Shown here: positions 7,899-16,270 of the stretch, piece after piece | Position numbering within the stretch: position 1 is the first letter of the stretch | Layout: every line of letters begins with the position of its first letter | NCBI GenBank assembly: GCA_046302815.1 | Contig: JBKCHO010000010.1 | Location: 1 to 36,149 of the forward strand | Length of the DNA: 36,149 bases | Direction: 5' to 3' | DNA from: JALRAP01 sp046302815 | GTDB lineage: Bacteria; Bacteroidota; Bacteroidia; AKYH767-A; OLB10 | Made by a program: the position numbers and the translations under genes | The notes under the pieces: generated by a model | What the model saw: the letters and a program-made list of their open reading frames with translations, nothing else | What the model was told of the DNA's origin: nothing | The model's database searches: none

Positions 7899-8423
7899 TT
7901 AGCGTAGTTTCTCAAGCGCTTCCTCCAACGCGGGTCCACGAAGGTTTTTTCCTACGATAATTCCGTTGTGATCGATGAGGTAACTGGCAGGAATGGAATT
8001 GACGCGATAAATCTGAGCGGCCTTTGATTGCCAGCCACCCAAATCACTAACATGGTTTGGCCATACCAAACCATCCACTTGAATGGCTTTTACCCAAGCA
8101 TCCTTGCTCTGATCCAAGGAAACACCATAAACGGTGAAGCCTTTGGCTCCATTTTTGAATTTCACATCCTTATATTTATTGTAGGCAGCTACCACCGTTG
8201 GGTTTTCAACGCGACATGGACGACACCAAGACGCCCAGAAGTCCAACAATACAACTTTGCCTTTCAAAGAAGACAATGAAATGGTTTTTCCTTCAGGACT
8301 TGTGAAGGCGAGTTCTATGGCCTTATCTCCAATGTTGGTTCCAACTGGAGCTGCCTGACGCACAAAGCCATAAGTCATTGTAGATACTCCGGCGATAAGG
8401 AGTAGGAATCTGAATTTTTTCAT
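7899..8423 (-). CDS. TlpA/ResA-type thioredoxin-family protein, secreted
   Basis: 174 residues. An N-terminal signal peptide (LLLIAGVSTMTYGFVRQA, about residues 6-25) sends the thioredoxin domain outside the cytoplasm. The redox motif is WASWCRPCR, with Cys at 67 and 70 (CRPC). The cis-Pro loop is probably the SIPASYLID segment, and GKVVLLDFWA is the typical strand before the active site. TlpA/ResA proteins reduce disulfides in periplasmic or lipoprotein clients, often in cytochrome c maturation; the client here is unknown. It is a single-gene unit with its own near-consensus promoter overlapping the murA 3' end and a terminator behind it. Confidence 0.92.
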   Translation of the reverse strand: MKKFRFLLLIAGVSTMTYGFVRQAAPVGTNIGDKAIELAFTSPEGKTISLSSLKGKVVLLDFWASWCRPCRVENPTVVAAYNKYKDVKFKNGAKGFTVYGVSLDQSKDAWVKAIQVDGLVWPNHVSDLGGWQSKAAQIYRVNSIPASYLIDHNGIIVGKNLRGPALEEALEKLR

Positions 8424-8450
8424 GATTTATCTGTTTTTCAGAAGTGGATG

Positions 8451-8482
8451 CAAATATAATACCAAAAAGCTCAGGGGTCAAA
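8451..8482 (-). promoter_or_regulatory. Bacteroidota-type promoter for the TlpA-like gene
   Basis: On the minus strand TTTG (8482-8479) is followed by 20 bases and TATATTTG (8458-8451). This matches the primary sigma-factor consensus known in Bacteroidota (-33 TTTG, 19-21 bp, -7 TAnnTTTG). The predicted RNA start gives a leader of about 20-25 bases before the ATG at 8423. The -33 element overlaps the murA stop codon. Confidence 0.7.
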
Positions 8483-9785
8483 CTCGCTTGATAGATGCGC
8501 CCAATGCGTTCAGCCTCTGATCGATTTGCTGATAACCCCTGTCTATTTGTTCAATGTTGTGAATCAGACTTTTGCCATCAGCCGATAAGGCTGCAATCAA
8601 CAAAGCCACGCCAGCGCGGATATCGGGAGAAGTCATTTGGATGCCCTTCAGCGGATGCTTGCGGTTGAGACCAATGACGGTGGCTCGGTGAGGATCACAA
8701 AGGATGATTTGAGCACCCATGTCGATAAGCTTGTCCACAAAGAAGAGACGCGATTCGAACATCTTTTGGTGGATCAGCACGGTTCCGTTGGCTTGGGTGG
8801 CCGTCACCAATACCACACTCAAAAGATCGGGAGTAAACCCTGGCCAGATGGCATCGGCAATGGTGAGTATAGAGCCGTCGATAAAGGTGTCTATCTCATA
8901 GCGCTCTTGAGCCGGGATAAAGATATCATCGCCTCGGAATTCCATCTGAATACCCAATCTTTTGAAAACTCCGGGGATCACGCCCAGGTGTTCTATACCA
9001 GCATCCTTGATGGTGATTTCGGAGGCCGTCATGGCCGCCAAGCCTATGAACGAACCGATTTCAATCATGTCGGGCAACATGCGATGAGCACAACCGCTCA
9101 ACCGGGTTACTCCATCAATGACCAACAAGTTTGAACCAATACCCGAGATTTTGGCACCCATGGAGTTGAGCATCTTGCACAACTGCTGGAGGTAGGGTTC
9201 GCAAGCCGCATTGTAAATAGTGGTTCGACCTTCGGCAAGCACAGCTGCCATGACGATGTTGGCGGTTCCAGTTACGGATGCCTCATCCAAAAGCATATAA
9301 CAACCTTTCAGCTTGGGCGCTTCTACGCGATAAAACTCCTCCTTGCCGTCGAAATCGAATTTGGCACCCAAATTCATGAAACCGATAAAGTGGGTATCGA
9401 GTCGTCTGCGACCAATCTTGTCACCACCTGGCTTAGGGATGCACGCCTTCCCAAAACGAGCAAGTAGCGGACCGACAATCATTATGGAGCCCCTTAGCGC
9501 AGCGGCTTGGCGTGCGAAGTCGACTGTTTCGAGGAAATCCATGTTGACCTGGTCAGCTTGAAACTCCACCACACCGTTGCCTTTGCGATCTACCTTTACA
9601 CCGAGAGCAGCCAACAAATCAATCAGCTTGTTCACATCGCGGATGTCGGGGATATTGCTCACAACGACTTTTTGGTCGGTAAGCAAAACCGCAGAGATGA
9701 TTTGTAGTGCCTCGTTCTTGGCCCCTTGGGGAATGATTTCACCCTTGAGACTTTTTCCTCCTATGACCTCAAAACTGTTTGCCAT
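8478..9785 (-). CDS. murA: UDP-N-acetylglucosamine 1-carboxyvinyltransferase MurA
   Basis: 435 residues, the normal MurA/EPSP-synthase-fold length. It transfers enolpyruvyl from PEP to UDP-GlcNAc, the first committed step of peptidoglycan synthesis, in the cytoplasm. Visible signatures are the N-terminal GAKNEAL (catalytic Lys23, Asn24), the LRGSIMIVGPLLARFGKA strand, the DEASVTGTANIVMAA segment and the C-terminal DIRAGVALLIAAL. The active-site loop reads PKPGGDKIGRRRLDTH: the Cys115 of E. coli MurA is replaced by Asp at residue 122 (codon at 9420-9422). Cys-to-Asp at this site keeps activity but abolishes fosfomycin alkylation in characterised MurA enzymes, so intrinsic fosfomycin resistance of the target is predicted. 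It follows the DUF4290 gene by 12 bp, a pairing common in Bacteroidota. Confidence 0.97.
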   Translation of the reverse strand: MANSFEVIGGKSLKGEIIPQGAKNEALQIISAVLLTDQKVVVSNIPDIRDVNKLIDLLAALGVKVDRKGNGVVEFQADQVNMDFLETVDFARQAAALRGSIMIVGPLLARFGKACIPKPGGDKIGRRRLDTHFIGFMNLGAKFDFDGKEEFYRVEAPKLKGCYMLLDEASVTGTANIVMAAVLAEGRTTIYNAACEPYLQQLCKMLNSMGAKISGIGSNLLVIDGVTRLSGCAHRMLPDMIEIGSFIGLAAMTASEITIKDAGIEHLGVIPGVFKRLGIQMEFRGDDIFIPAQERYEIDTFIDGSILTIADAIWPGFTPDLLSVVLVTATQANGTVLIHQKMFESRLFFVDKLIDMGAQIILCDPHRATVIGLNRKHPLKGIQMTSPDIRAGVALLIAALSADGKSLIHNIEQIDRGYQQIDQRLNALGASIKRV

Positions 9786-9797
9786 GGCTTCCTGCGA

Positions 9798-10424
9798 TTA
9801 TTTCCTGTAATTCTTTCCGTTGTTCTTATTTCTCGAGCGCTTGCCTTGCTTCTTATGGTTCACCTGCTTGATAGAGGGCAATTCAGAAGCGTGTTGCAAT
9901 CGAGCATCTTCCTTCACCACCAATCGACCGCCACTGAGTGTGCGGATATTGTCGAAGATGACCTCATCGGTAACAGTGTCTTTGTTCCAATTCACATAAA
10001 GCATTTTCATGAAATTGGCCAAGTTCAACACGCGCTGATCCTTGGTAGGACCATCCTCCATACCAGCTATGTCTTTGATAGATTCCTCTACGATTCTTCC
10101 ATAGTGACGAAAACGCATCTCTTGTCCTGGGTAGGAAACCTTTCTAGGCTTGAGTTTATAGGTGGAAGGGTCTGGCATTGGATAAGGGGAATCCACATCC
10201 AATTTAAAATCCGAAATGTAAAACAGGTGATCCCAAAGTTTGTGTTTGAAGTCGGTGAGTTCGCGCAACTGTGGATTCAGCTGACCCATGACATTGACGA
10301 TGGATCGAGCGAGCTTGCTCCTCTCCTCACGGTCCTGTACTCCCATGGCGTATTGCACCATTTTTTGGATGTTGCGACCATACTCGGGCATCAACAAGCG
10401 CACCCGGGATGAATTGTATTCCAT
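9798..10424 (-). CDS. DUF4290 domain protein
   Basis: 208 residues with no signal peptide or membrane segment. The first ~175 residues are a helical, charged domain starting MEYNSSRVRLLMPEYGRNIQ, with LWDHLFYISDF and RFRHYGRIVEESI, as in DUF4290 proteins of Bacteroidota. The last ~30 residues are a Lys/Arg/Asn-rich tail (KKQGKRSRNKNNGKNYRK), suggesting nucleic-acid or ribosome contact. Function is unknown. It lies 12 bp upstream of murA on the same strand, so co-expression with cell-wall synthesis is likely. The family call rests on remembered sequence pattern and on the murA linkage. Confidence 0.82.
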   Translation of the reverse strand: MEYNSSRVRLLMPEYGRNIQKMVQYAMGVQDREERSKLARSIVNVMGQLNPQLRELTDFKHKLWDHLFYISDFKLDVDSPYPMPDPSTYKLKPRKVSYPGQEMRFRHYGRIVEESIKDIAGMEDGPTKDQRVLNLANFMKMLYVNWNKDTVTDEVIFDNIRTLSGGRLVVKEDARLQHASELPSIKQVNHKKQGKRSRNKNNGKNYRK

Positions 10425-10465
10425 GATATTGAAAATTGATTTGTCGTAGCGAAGTTACGCTTTAT

Positions 10466-10867
10466 TCACTTAAGGATTTTGAGCTTGGCGAACTTGAGCA
10501 ACAACTGTTTATTGCCGTGAGCGGGAAAATGAACCGTTGCCCTTGAGTCGGGGTAAACACCCTCAAGTCGTACCACTTTCCCGGTTCCGAACTTCTGGTG
10601 CTCGACTTCCATACCCTCTTGAATGGTAGATGAATCATCGGCTTCAAAGGGAACAGCCGACTGGGTGGCTGCGGAAGAGGGTTTGGATGTAGAGGAAAGC
10701 TTTTTGTAGCCTTCAGGTCTTGACTTATATGCCGGTGTGGATTCCTGTGCGCCGCGATTGCCGAAGCCTGTCCAATTCCCTTTGGGATTAAACATGGATG
10801 AGCGTGGCACAGCTGCCGTTTGGTCGTTGATGTATTTCGAGTCGATTTCATCGATGAACCTGCTGGG
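10466..10867 (-). pseudogene. C-terminal remainder of pcrA/uvrD beyond an in-frame TAA
   Basis: The codons directly after the TAA at 10870-10868 continue in the same frame with no further stop down to TGA at 10468-10466. They begin PSRFIDEIDSKYIN and end in a Tudor-like segment (GMEVEHQKFGTGKVVRLEG, ATVHFPAHGNKQLLLKFAKLKIL), exactly the C-terminal end expected of PcrA/UvrD. About 133 residues are cut from the helicase core. GTG (10810) or ATG (10795) could restart translation of ~110 residues, but no evident ribosome site precedes them. A base error in the assembly is an alternative explanation. Confidence 0.8.
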
Positions 10868-12808
10868 TTAGCATGAGATAAGATTAACCCAACGGTAACT
10901 GGTGCGAGCGTAAGAAAGAGTCAGTCGTCGCTCGGCCCGAGTTATGGCCACATAGAACAAGCGGCGTTCTTCCTCAAGCTCCTCCCTCGACTGTAAAACC
11001 ATTTGAGATGGAAAGAGATTCTCTTCCATACCAACCACAAAAACACAAGGGAATTCAAGCCCCTTGGCAGAGTGGATGGTCATAAGAGAGACCGTATCTT
11101 CGTTCTTCTCGTCGGTCTCACCATCGGTAACCAAAGCGATATCCTGTAAGAAAACATCCAAAGTCCTTAATTCGGGAGACTGTTCCAATTCGGATGAAGG
11201 AGCGGGCAAAGCGGTAAGTCCTTTGTCGGTAAATTCCTTGATACCGTTTAACAACTCCTGTAAGTTTTCGTAGTGGGAAACCCCTTCCGGCGATTTGTCG
11301 GCATACAACTCACGCAACAATCCGGATGAGGTGGCAATTTGGCTGGCGAGATCAAAGGCGTTGTGTGTTTTCAGCATTACGCGGAAACTATCGATCATCA
11401 CAACGAAGTCGGCTATTCGAGCCCGTGTTGCGGCGTTGATGCCGGTTTCAACTTCATTGATTTTTTCCAAAATCTTCCACAAGCTGGTGTTTTCACGCTG
11501 TGCGGCTACAATCACTTTTTCCAATGAAGTTTTTCCAATTTCCCTTTTGGGATAATTGATGACACGCTTGAGTGCTTCCTCGTCATCGGGATTTACCGTC
11601 AAGCGGAAATAGGCCAACAAATCTTTGATTTCCTTTCGCGCATAAAATGAAATGCCGCCGTATATCCTGTATGGAATTCCCTTGCGGCGCAAGGCTTCTT
11701 CCATGGATCGTGATTGTGCATTGGTTCGGTAAAGTATGGCAAAATCTTGGTTCGAAAGCCTCAGGTTGGCTTTATCTTCGATGATGGCGTTTGCAACAAT
11801 ATTGCCCTCTTCATTATCACTCAGCGCCTTCATCAAACGCACTTGATCACCCTCTTGGTTGTCGGTCCAAACGGATTTTTTCAACTGATTCCGATTATTG
11901 GCGATCACACAGTTTGCAGCCTCCACAATGGTTTTGGTGGAGCGGTAGTTCTGCTCCAACTTGAAGGTTTTCAAATCGGGATAATCAGACTCGAAGCTGA
12001 GGATGTTTTGGATGTTAGCGCCTCGAAAAGCATAGATGCTTTGGGCATCGTCGCCCACAACACAGATGTTTTCATGCTGCGCAGCAAGCTTTTTTACAAT
12101 GAGATACTGTGCGTAGTTGGTGTCCTGAAACTCATCCACCAACACATATTTGAATTTATGCTGGTATTTGTGCAGCAAGTCGGGAAAATCGCGAAGCAAC
12201 ACGAAAGTGTTGTAAAGCAAATCATCGAAATCCATAGCACCAGCCTTAAAGCATCGCTTTTGGTAAATTTCGAAAAGCGTACCGATCATGGGCTTACCCG
12301 CTTGACGGTCGTCGCTCATGAGCTCTGCATTGTCTTGGTAATCCTGCCAATTGTACAGATTGTTTTTAGCGGATGAGATACGGTTGTAAACCAAAGAAGG
12401 CTTGTAAACCTTTTCATCCAATCCTTGCTCCTTCACTATCTCCTTTATGAGATTCTTGGCATCATCGGTATCGTAAATGGTAAATGAAGAGGGATAACCG
12501 ATGCGGGGCGCTTCCACACGGAGCAGCTTGGCGAATACAGAGTGGAAGGTTCCCATCCAAAGGTTTCGTGCCTCGTCGCCCGCCGTCTGGGCAATACGCT
12601 TTTTCATTTCGCGTGCCGCCTTGTTGGTAAAGGTGAGAGCCAGGATGTTGAATGGATCGGCTCCCTGATACATCATGTGGATGATGCGATGCACCAGCAC
12701 CCTTGTTTTGCCAGACCCCGCACCCGCAATGATCATCACGGGACCCTCCGTGCAAAGCACAGCGTCGAGCTGGGATTGGTTAAGTCCCGACAAATGATTG
12801 GGTTCCAT
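10868..12808 (-). CDS. pcrA: UvrD/PcrA-type superfamily 1 DNA helicase, prematurely terminated
   Basis: 646 residues from the ATG at 12808; an upstream in-frame TTG at 12838 is a less likely start. SF1A motifs are complete: the Q-motif region LNQSQLDAV, Walker A AGAGSGKTRV, motif Ia FTNKAAREMK, motif II VDEFQDTN, motif III GDDAQSIYAFRGA, motif IV EQNYRST, motif V TIHSAKGLEFPCVFV and motif VI VAITRAERRL. The frame halts at SYRWVNLISC-TAA, where relatives continue with CEPSRFIDE; GAA/GAG to TAA is the likely change (one base from GAA). The ATPase/helicase core is intact, but the C-terminal linker and Tudor-like domain, which contact RNA polymerase in PcrA/UvrD, are encoded beyond the stop. PcrA/UvrD acts in nucleotide excision repair and in clearing replication-transcription conflicts. 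It diverges from thyA. Confidence 0.93.
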   Translation of the reverse strand: MEPNHLSGLNQSQLDAVLCTEGPVMIIAGAGSGKTRVLVHRIIHMMYQGADPFNILALTFTNKAAREMKKRIAQTAGDEARNLWMGTFHSVFAKLLRVEAPRIGYPSSFTIYDTDDAKNLIKEIVKEQGLDEKVYKPSLVYNRISSAKNNLYNWQDYQDNAELMSDDRQAGKPMIGTLFEIYQKRCFKAGAMDFDDLLYNTFVLLRDFPDLLHKYQHKFKYVLVDEFQDTNYAQYLIVKKLAAQHENICVVGDDAQSIYAFRGANIQNILSFESDYPDLKTFKLEQNYRSTKTIVEAANCVIANNRNQLKKSVWTDNQEGDQVRLMKALSDNEEGNIVANAIIEDKANLRLSNQDFAILYRTNAQSRSMEEALRRKGIPYRIYGGISFYARKEIKDLLAYFRLTVNPDDEEALKRVINYPKREIGKTSLEKVIVAAQRENTSLWKILEKINEVETGINAATRARIADFVVMIDSFRVMLKTHNAFDLASQIATSSGLLRELYADKSPEGVSHYENLQELLNGIKEFTDKGLTALPAPSSELEQSPELRTLDVFLQDIALVTDGETDEKNEDTVSLMTIHSAKGLEFPCVFVVGMEENLFPSQMVLQSREELEEERRLFYVAITRAERRLTLSYARTSYRWVNLISC

Positions 12809-12835
12809 GGTTGGGTGGAAATTGGACTGGAAACT

Positions 12836-12843
12836 CAAAAATA
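12836..12843 (-). promoter_or_regulatory. Candidate -7 element for pcrA/uvrD
   Basis: TATTTTTG on the minus strand matches TAnnTTTG and lies 27 bases before the ATG at 12808, giving a predicted leader of about 22 bases. No good TTTG -33 box is seen at 19-21 bp. It supports the ATG over the upstream TTG (12838), which overlaps this element. Confidence 0.4.
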
Positions 12844-12969
12844 ACCCTTTGTTTTCGGAGTGGGAGTGGGTTTTCCTAACATTTTATCCACGAAAACCAA
12901 TGCATGAAGCCCGTTCAAAAAAAATCATAACTTAAGTAGCTCCAAACCCAGCAAAACCCAAGGGAGGAT

Positions 12970-12977
12970 TAAATTTG
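12970..12977 (+). promoter_or_regulatory. Candidate -7 element directly before thyA
   Basis: TAAATTTG ends 6 bases before the thyA ATG at 12984. This matches TAnnTTTG exactly, but no TTTG lies at the right distance upstream. If used, the mRNA would start at or within a few bases of the ATG. The purine-rich GGGAGG at 12962-12967 is too far away (16 bp) for a normal ribosome site. Confidence 0.4.
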
Positions 12978-12983
12978 TGAACC

Positions 12984-13778
12984 ATGAAACAATACCACGA
13001 GCTGCTCCGACATGTACTAGATACCGGTGTCGATAAAAAAGATCGGACCGGTACAGGCACCCGAAGTGTTTTCGGGCACCAGATGCGATTCAACCTTCAA
13101 GATGGATTTCCGTTGCTGACTACCAAAAAGGTTCACATGAAATCTATCATTCATGAGCTCCTGTGGTTCCTACAAGGCGATACCAACATCAAATACCTGA
13201 CCGACAATGGCGTTACCATTTGGAATGAGTGGGCCGACAAAGACGGCAACTTGGGCCCCGTGTATGGTTACCAGTGGCGGTCGTGGCCAACTCCCGAGGG
13301 TGGTCATGTAGATCAAATCACCAACCTGATTAATCAAATCAAAAACAACCCCGACTCACGCCGATTGATTGTAAGTGCTTGGAATGTGGGTGTCATCGAT
13401 AAAATGGCCCTTCCACCCTGCCATTTGCTCTTTCAGTTTTATGTGGCCGATGGTAAATTGTCATGCCAACTTTACCAACGCAGCGCCGACCTGTTTTTAG
13501 GTGTACCCTTCAACATTGCATCCTATTCGCTTCTTACGATGATGATTGCCCAGGTGTGCAACCTGCAGCTTGGGGATTTTGTGCACACCTTTGGTGATGT
13601 TCACATTTACAACAATCACTTCGAACAGGTAAATCTGCAGCTCGGTCGAGATCCACGACCTTTGCCAACCATGCATATCAATCCGGATGTGAAAAACATA
13701 TTCGATTTCAAATACGAGGACTTCCGCCTTGAAAACTACGATCCGCACCCGGCCATTAAAGCCGCGGTTGCTGTCTGA
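12984..13778 (+). CDS. thyA: Thymidylate synthase ThyA
   Basis: 264 residues, the same length as E. coli ThyA. It methylates dUMP to dTMP with 5,10-methylene-tetrahydrofolate, releasing dihydrofolate. Key features are conserved: the phosphate-binding Arg in DRTGTGTRSVFG, the nucleophile C146 in LPPCHLLFQFYV, the RSADLFLGVPFNIASY segment holding Arg/Ser/Asp and Asn, and HIYNNH for the dUMP-binding His and Tyr. folA follows 12 bp downstream and its product recycles the dihydrofolate, so the two genes form a classical unit. The cluster diverges from pcrA across about 175 bp. Confidence 0.98.
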   Translation: MKQYHELLRHVLDTGVDKKDRTGTGTRSVFGHQMRFNLQDGFPLLTTKKVHMKSIIHELLWFLQGDTNIKYLTDNGVTIWNEWADKDGNLGPVYGYQWRSWPTPEGGHVDQITNLINQIKNNPDSRRLIVSAWNVGVIDKMALPPCHLLFQFYVADGKLSCQLYQRSADLFLGVPFNIASYSLLTMMIAQVCNLQLGDFVHTFGDVHIYNNHFEQVNLQLGRDPRPLPTMHINPDVKNIFDFKYEDFRLENYDPHPAIKAAVAV

Positions 13779-13790
13779 TTTTCCAAAACT

Positions 13791-14276
13791 ATGCCTGTAT
13801 CCATCATAGTTGCCTTTGACGAAAAACGGCTAATTGGCCGCGACAACGGTTTGCCTTGGCACCTGCCAGCCGACTTGAAGCATTTCAAGCAAATCACCAT
13901 GGGTCACTACATGATAATGGGCAGAAAAACTTTTGAGTCCATCGGCAAGCCACTACCCGGAAGAACAAGCGTTGTGATTACCCGTCAACCAGACCTATAT
14001 TTCGAAGGATGCATTATGGCAAGCTCGCTGGAGGAGGCCATTCAAAAATGTCCATCTCACGAAGAAATTTTTGTGATTGGTGGTGCGGATGTGTTCAACC
14101 AAGCCCTCCGTATTTGCGATAAACTTCACACAACTTTGATTCATCATCAATTCGAAGGCGACACTTATTTTTCCGAGGTGGATCCGAAAGAGTGGCAGGT
14201 AGTTTCTAGAGAGGATTTCGAAGCGGATGAAAAAAATCCGTGGTCCTATTCCTACATCGACTACAAAAGAATCTGA
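13791..14276 (+). CDS. folA: Dihydrofolate reductase
   Basis: 161 residues, the usual size. It reduces dihydrofolate to tetrahydrofolate with NADPH. Visible motifs are the N-terminal SIIVAFDEKRLIGRDNGLPW (Met20-loop region, LPWHLPADL), the catalytic acid D28, MGRKTFESIGKPLPGR for NADPH binding, and FVIGGADVFNQAL (the GG of the cofactor site). It lies 12 bp after thyA. The convergent clpX gene ends 12 bp beyond its stop, and the short AAGGA-ATAA-TCCTT inverted repeat around 14276-14290 could act as a weak shared terminator. Confidence 0.97.
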   Translation: MPVSIIVAFDEKRLIGRDNGLPWHLPADLKHFKQITMGHYMIMGRKTFESIGKPLPGRTSVVITRQPDLYFEGCIMASSLEEAIQKCPSHEEIFVIGGADVFNQALRICDKLHTTLIHHQFEGDTYFSEVDPKEWQVVSREDFEADEKNPWSYSYIDYKRI

Positions 14277-14287
14277 AGGAATAATCC

Positions 14288-15529
14288 TTAAGCCACTTTC
14301 AGCTTGCTGATGGATGAACGGGTAACTTTTTCCATGGCGTATTCCAGCGTGATGCGCAATTCGCTGTCCTTTCCTTGCACCTCAGGCGTATCGAACATCA
14401 AATCCAGCATGATTACTTCGCAAATGGAACGGAGTCCGCGGGCGCCAAGCTTGTATTCAATGGCTTTTTCCACGATGAAATCCAGAACCACCTCGTCAAA
14501 AACAATCTTGACATTCTCCATTTCAAAAAGCTTCTCGTATTGACGGATGAGCGCATTTTTCGGAGTAGTGAGAATAGAGCGAAGCGTATCCTTGTCCAAT
14601 GGCTGCAAGTAGGTTACCACAGGCAATCGACCAATCAGTTCGGGAATCAAGCCGAAGCTTTTCAAATCCACAGGTGAAACATACTGTATCATGTTATTGC
14701 GATCCACAGAGGCCACATCCTTGTTGGAGGAAAATCCAATGGCGGATGTTTGCAACCTCCGACCGATAATGCGATCGAGTCCGTCGAAGGCTCCGCCGCA
14801 AATGAAGAGTATGTTTTGGGTGCTTACCGGAATCATTTTTTGTTCCGGATGCTTTCTTCCACCTTGCGGTGGCACATTTACCACCGTATTCTCAAGCAGC
14901 TTCAACAATCCTTGCTGCACCCCTTCACCGGATACATCACGGGTGATAGAGGGATTGTCGGATTTGCGCGCGATTTTGTCGATTTCGTCTATATAGACAA
15001 TACCTCTTTCGGCAGCAGTTACATCATAGTCGGCGGCTTGCAATAGCCGCGACAAAATGCTTTCCACATCCTCTCCCACATATCCTGCTTCGGTGAGCAC
15101 CGTGGCATCGGCTATGCAAAAGGGAACCTTGAGCATGCGGGCGATGGTTCGAGCCAGTAGGGTTTTGCCTGTGCCGGTTTCTCCCACCAAAATGATGTTC
15201 GACTTCTCCAACTCAACATCCTCGCGGGTACGCGTACGATGAATGAGTCGTTTGTAATGATTGTAAACGGCCACGCTGATGACCTTTTTGGCATCATCTT
15301 GACCGATTACATATTCATCCAAAAACTTTTTTATTTCAACAGGCTTTACCAGGCTAAGGTTGGAAGCGAACGAGGTATTCAGTTGTTCGGTCTTCTCTTC
15401 ATTGACAATCTGCTGTGCCTGTGTGATACACTGGTCGCAGATATGTCCCGACATGCCCGCAATGAGCACATTAGTCGCGCTTTTGTCACGACCACAGAAC
15501 GAACATTTAATTTCCTTGCCTTGTTTCAC
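14288..15529 (-). CDS. clpX: ATP-dependent Clp protease ATP-binding subunit ClpX
   Basis: 413 residues. The N-terminal zinc-binding domain has C9, C12, C31 and C34 (CSFCGRD...HICDQC). The AAA+ module has Walker A GETGTGKT (116-123), the pore loop AGYVGED, Walker B VYIDEIDK (D181/E182), the SGEGVQQGLLKLLE segment and arginine-bearing sensor segments such as GLIPELIGRLPV. ClpX unfolds tagged proteins and threads them into ClpP. It begins 22 bp after clpP and is last of the tig-clpP-clpX cluster. Confidence 0.98.
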   Translation of the reverse strand: MKQGKEIKCSFCGRDKSATNVLIAGMSGHICDQCITQAQQIVNEEKTEQLNTSFASNLSLVKPVEIKKFLDEYVIGQDDAKKVISVAVYNHYKRLIHRTRTREDVELEKSNIILVGETGTGKTLLARTIARMLKVPFCIADATVLTEAGYVGEDVESILSRLLQAADYDVTAAERGIVYIDEIDKIARKSDNPSITRDVSGEGVQQGLLKLLENTVVNVPPQGGRKHPEQKMIPVSTQNILFICGGAFDGLDRIIGRRLQTSAIGFSSNKDVASVDRNNMIQYVSPVDLKSFGLIPELIGRLPVVTYLQPLDKDTLRSILTTPKNALIRQYEKLFEMENVKIVFDEVVLDFIVEKAIEYKLGARGLRSICEVIMLDLMFDTPEVQGKDSELRITLEYAMEKVTRSSISKLKVA

Positions 15530-15551
15530 CTGAAAGCGGATTTTGTTTTGA

Positions 15552-16238
15552 TTACTTGGTAGCCTTGTTCTTCACCAACACCTCGTCAATCATTCCATAA
15601 GCCTTCGATTCCTCTGCTGTCATCCAATAGTCGCGGTCAGAATCTTTCCATACATCATCGTATGGTTTGCCCGAATGAAAGGAAATGATTTCGTACAACT
15701 CCTTTTTCAACTTTTGGATTTCACGAGCTGTGATTTCAATATCGGAAGCTTGTCCTTCGGCACCACCCATGGGTTGGTGAATCATGATACGGGCGTGCTT
15801 GAGGGCGGTGCGTTTGCCTTTGGTTCCTGCGCACATCAAAACAGCGGCCATGGATGCAGCCATACCTGTACATATAGTTGCTACATCGGGTCCAATGTAT
15901 TGCATGGTATCGTAGATGCCGAGACCTGCATAGACACTACCTCCTGGACTGTTGACATAAATCTGGATGTCGCGCTTCGAGTCGGCAGACTCCAAAAACA
16001 ACAGCTGAGCCTGGATGATATTGGCCACATAGTCGTTGATGGGAACACCCATGAAAATGATACGATCCATCATCAATCGCGAGAACACATCCATGGTGGC
16101 AATGTTCAATTGACGCTCTTCAATAATGGTTGGCGAAATATAGTTGGCATAAACCGAGTTGATGTAGTTGCCCACATGCATGCTGCTAAGGCCCTTGTGC
16201 TTTACAGCGTATTTTTCAAATTCTTTTCCGAAATCCAT
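15552..16238 (-). CDS. clpP: ATP-dependent Clp protease proteolytic subunit ClpP
   Basis: 228 residues, including an N-terminal extension of about 25-30 residues that may be a propeptide. The catalytic triad can be read as S129 (CTGMAASMAAV), H154 (ARIMIHQPMGG) and an Asp in DSDRDYWM (about D203). The oxyanion-loop region IYVNSPGGSVYAGLGIYD is standard. It forms the barrel-shaped serine protease that works with ClpX. It lies 32 bp after tig and 22 bp before clpX. Confidence 0.97.
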   Translation of the reverse strand: MDFGKEFEKYAVKHKGLSSMHVGNYINSVYANYISPTIIEERQLNIATMDVFSRLMMDRIIFMGVPINDYVANIIQAQLLFLESADSKRDIQIYVNSPGGSVYAGLGIYDTMQYIGPDVATICTGMAASMAAVLMCAGTKGKRTALKHARIMIHQPMGGAEGQASDIEITAREIQKLKKELYEIISFHSGKPYDDVWKDSDRDYWMTAEESKAYGMIDEVLVKNKATK

Positions 16239-16270
16239 GGTTGTTATAGGGAGTTTTAGTTTGTTAGCGA

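Noticed and set aside
9726..10412. 228-residue plus-strand open frame opposite the DUF4290 gene
   Set aside because: It is antisense to a recognisable family gene in a conserved pair with murA, with no motif or start signal of its own.
10462..10851. 129-residue minus-strand frame overlapping the pcrA C-terminal remainder
   Set aside because: It is out of frame with the Tudor-like segment; low-complexity Ser/Pro composition and no similarity to known proteins. The helicase frame explains the region.
10868..10870. Stop-codon reassignment or selenocysteine-like recoding at the pcrA TAA
   Set aside because: TAA is the normal stop of several other genes here (greA, both FISUMP-region genes), and no recoding signal is visible. 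A point mutation or sequence error is simpler.
11714..12376. 220-residue plus-strand open frame opposite pcrA
   Set aside because: It is antisense to conserved helicase motifs, so its openness follows from the codon pattern of the real gene.
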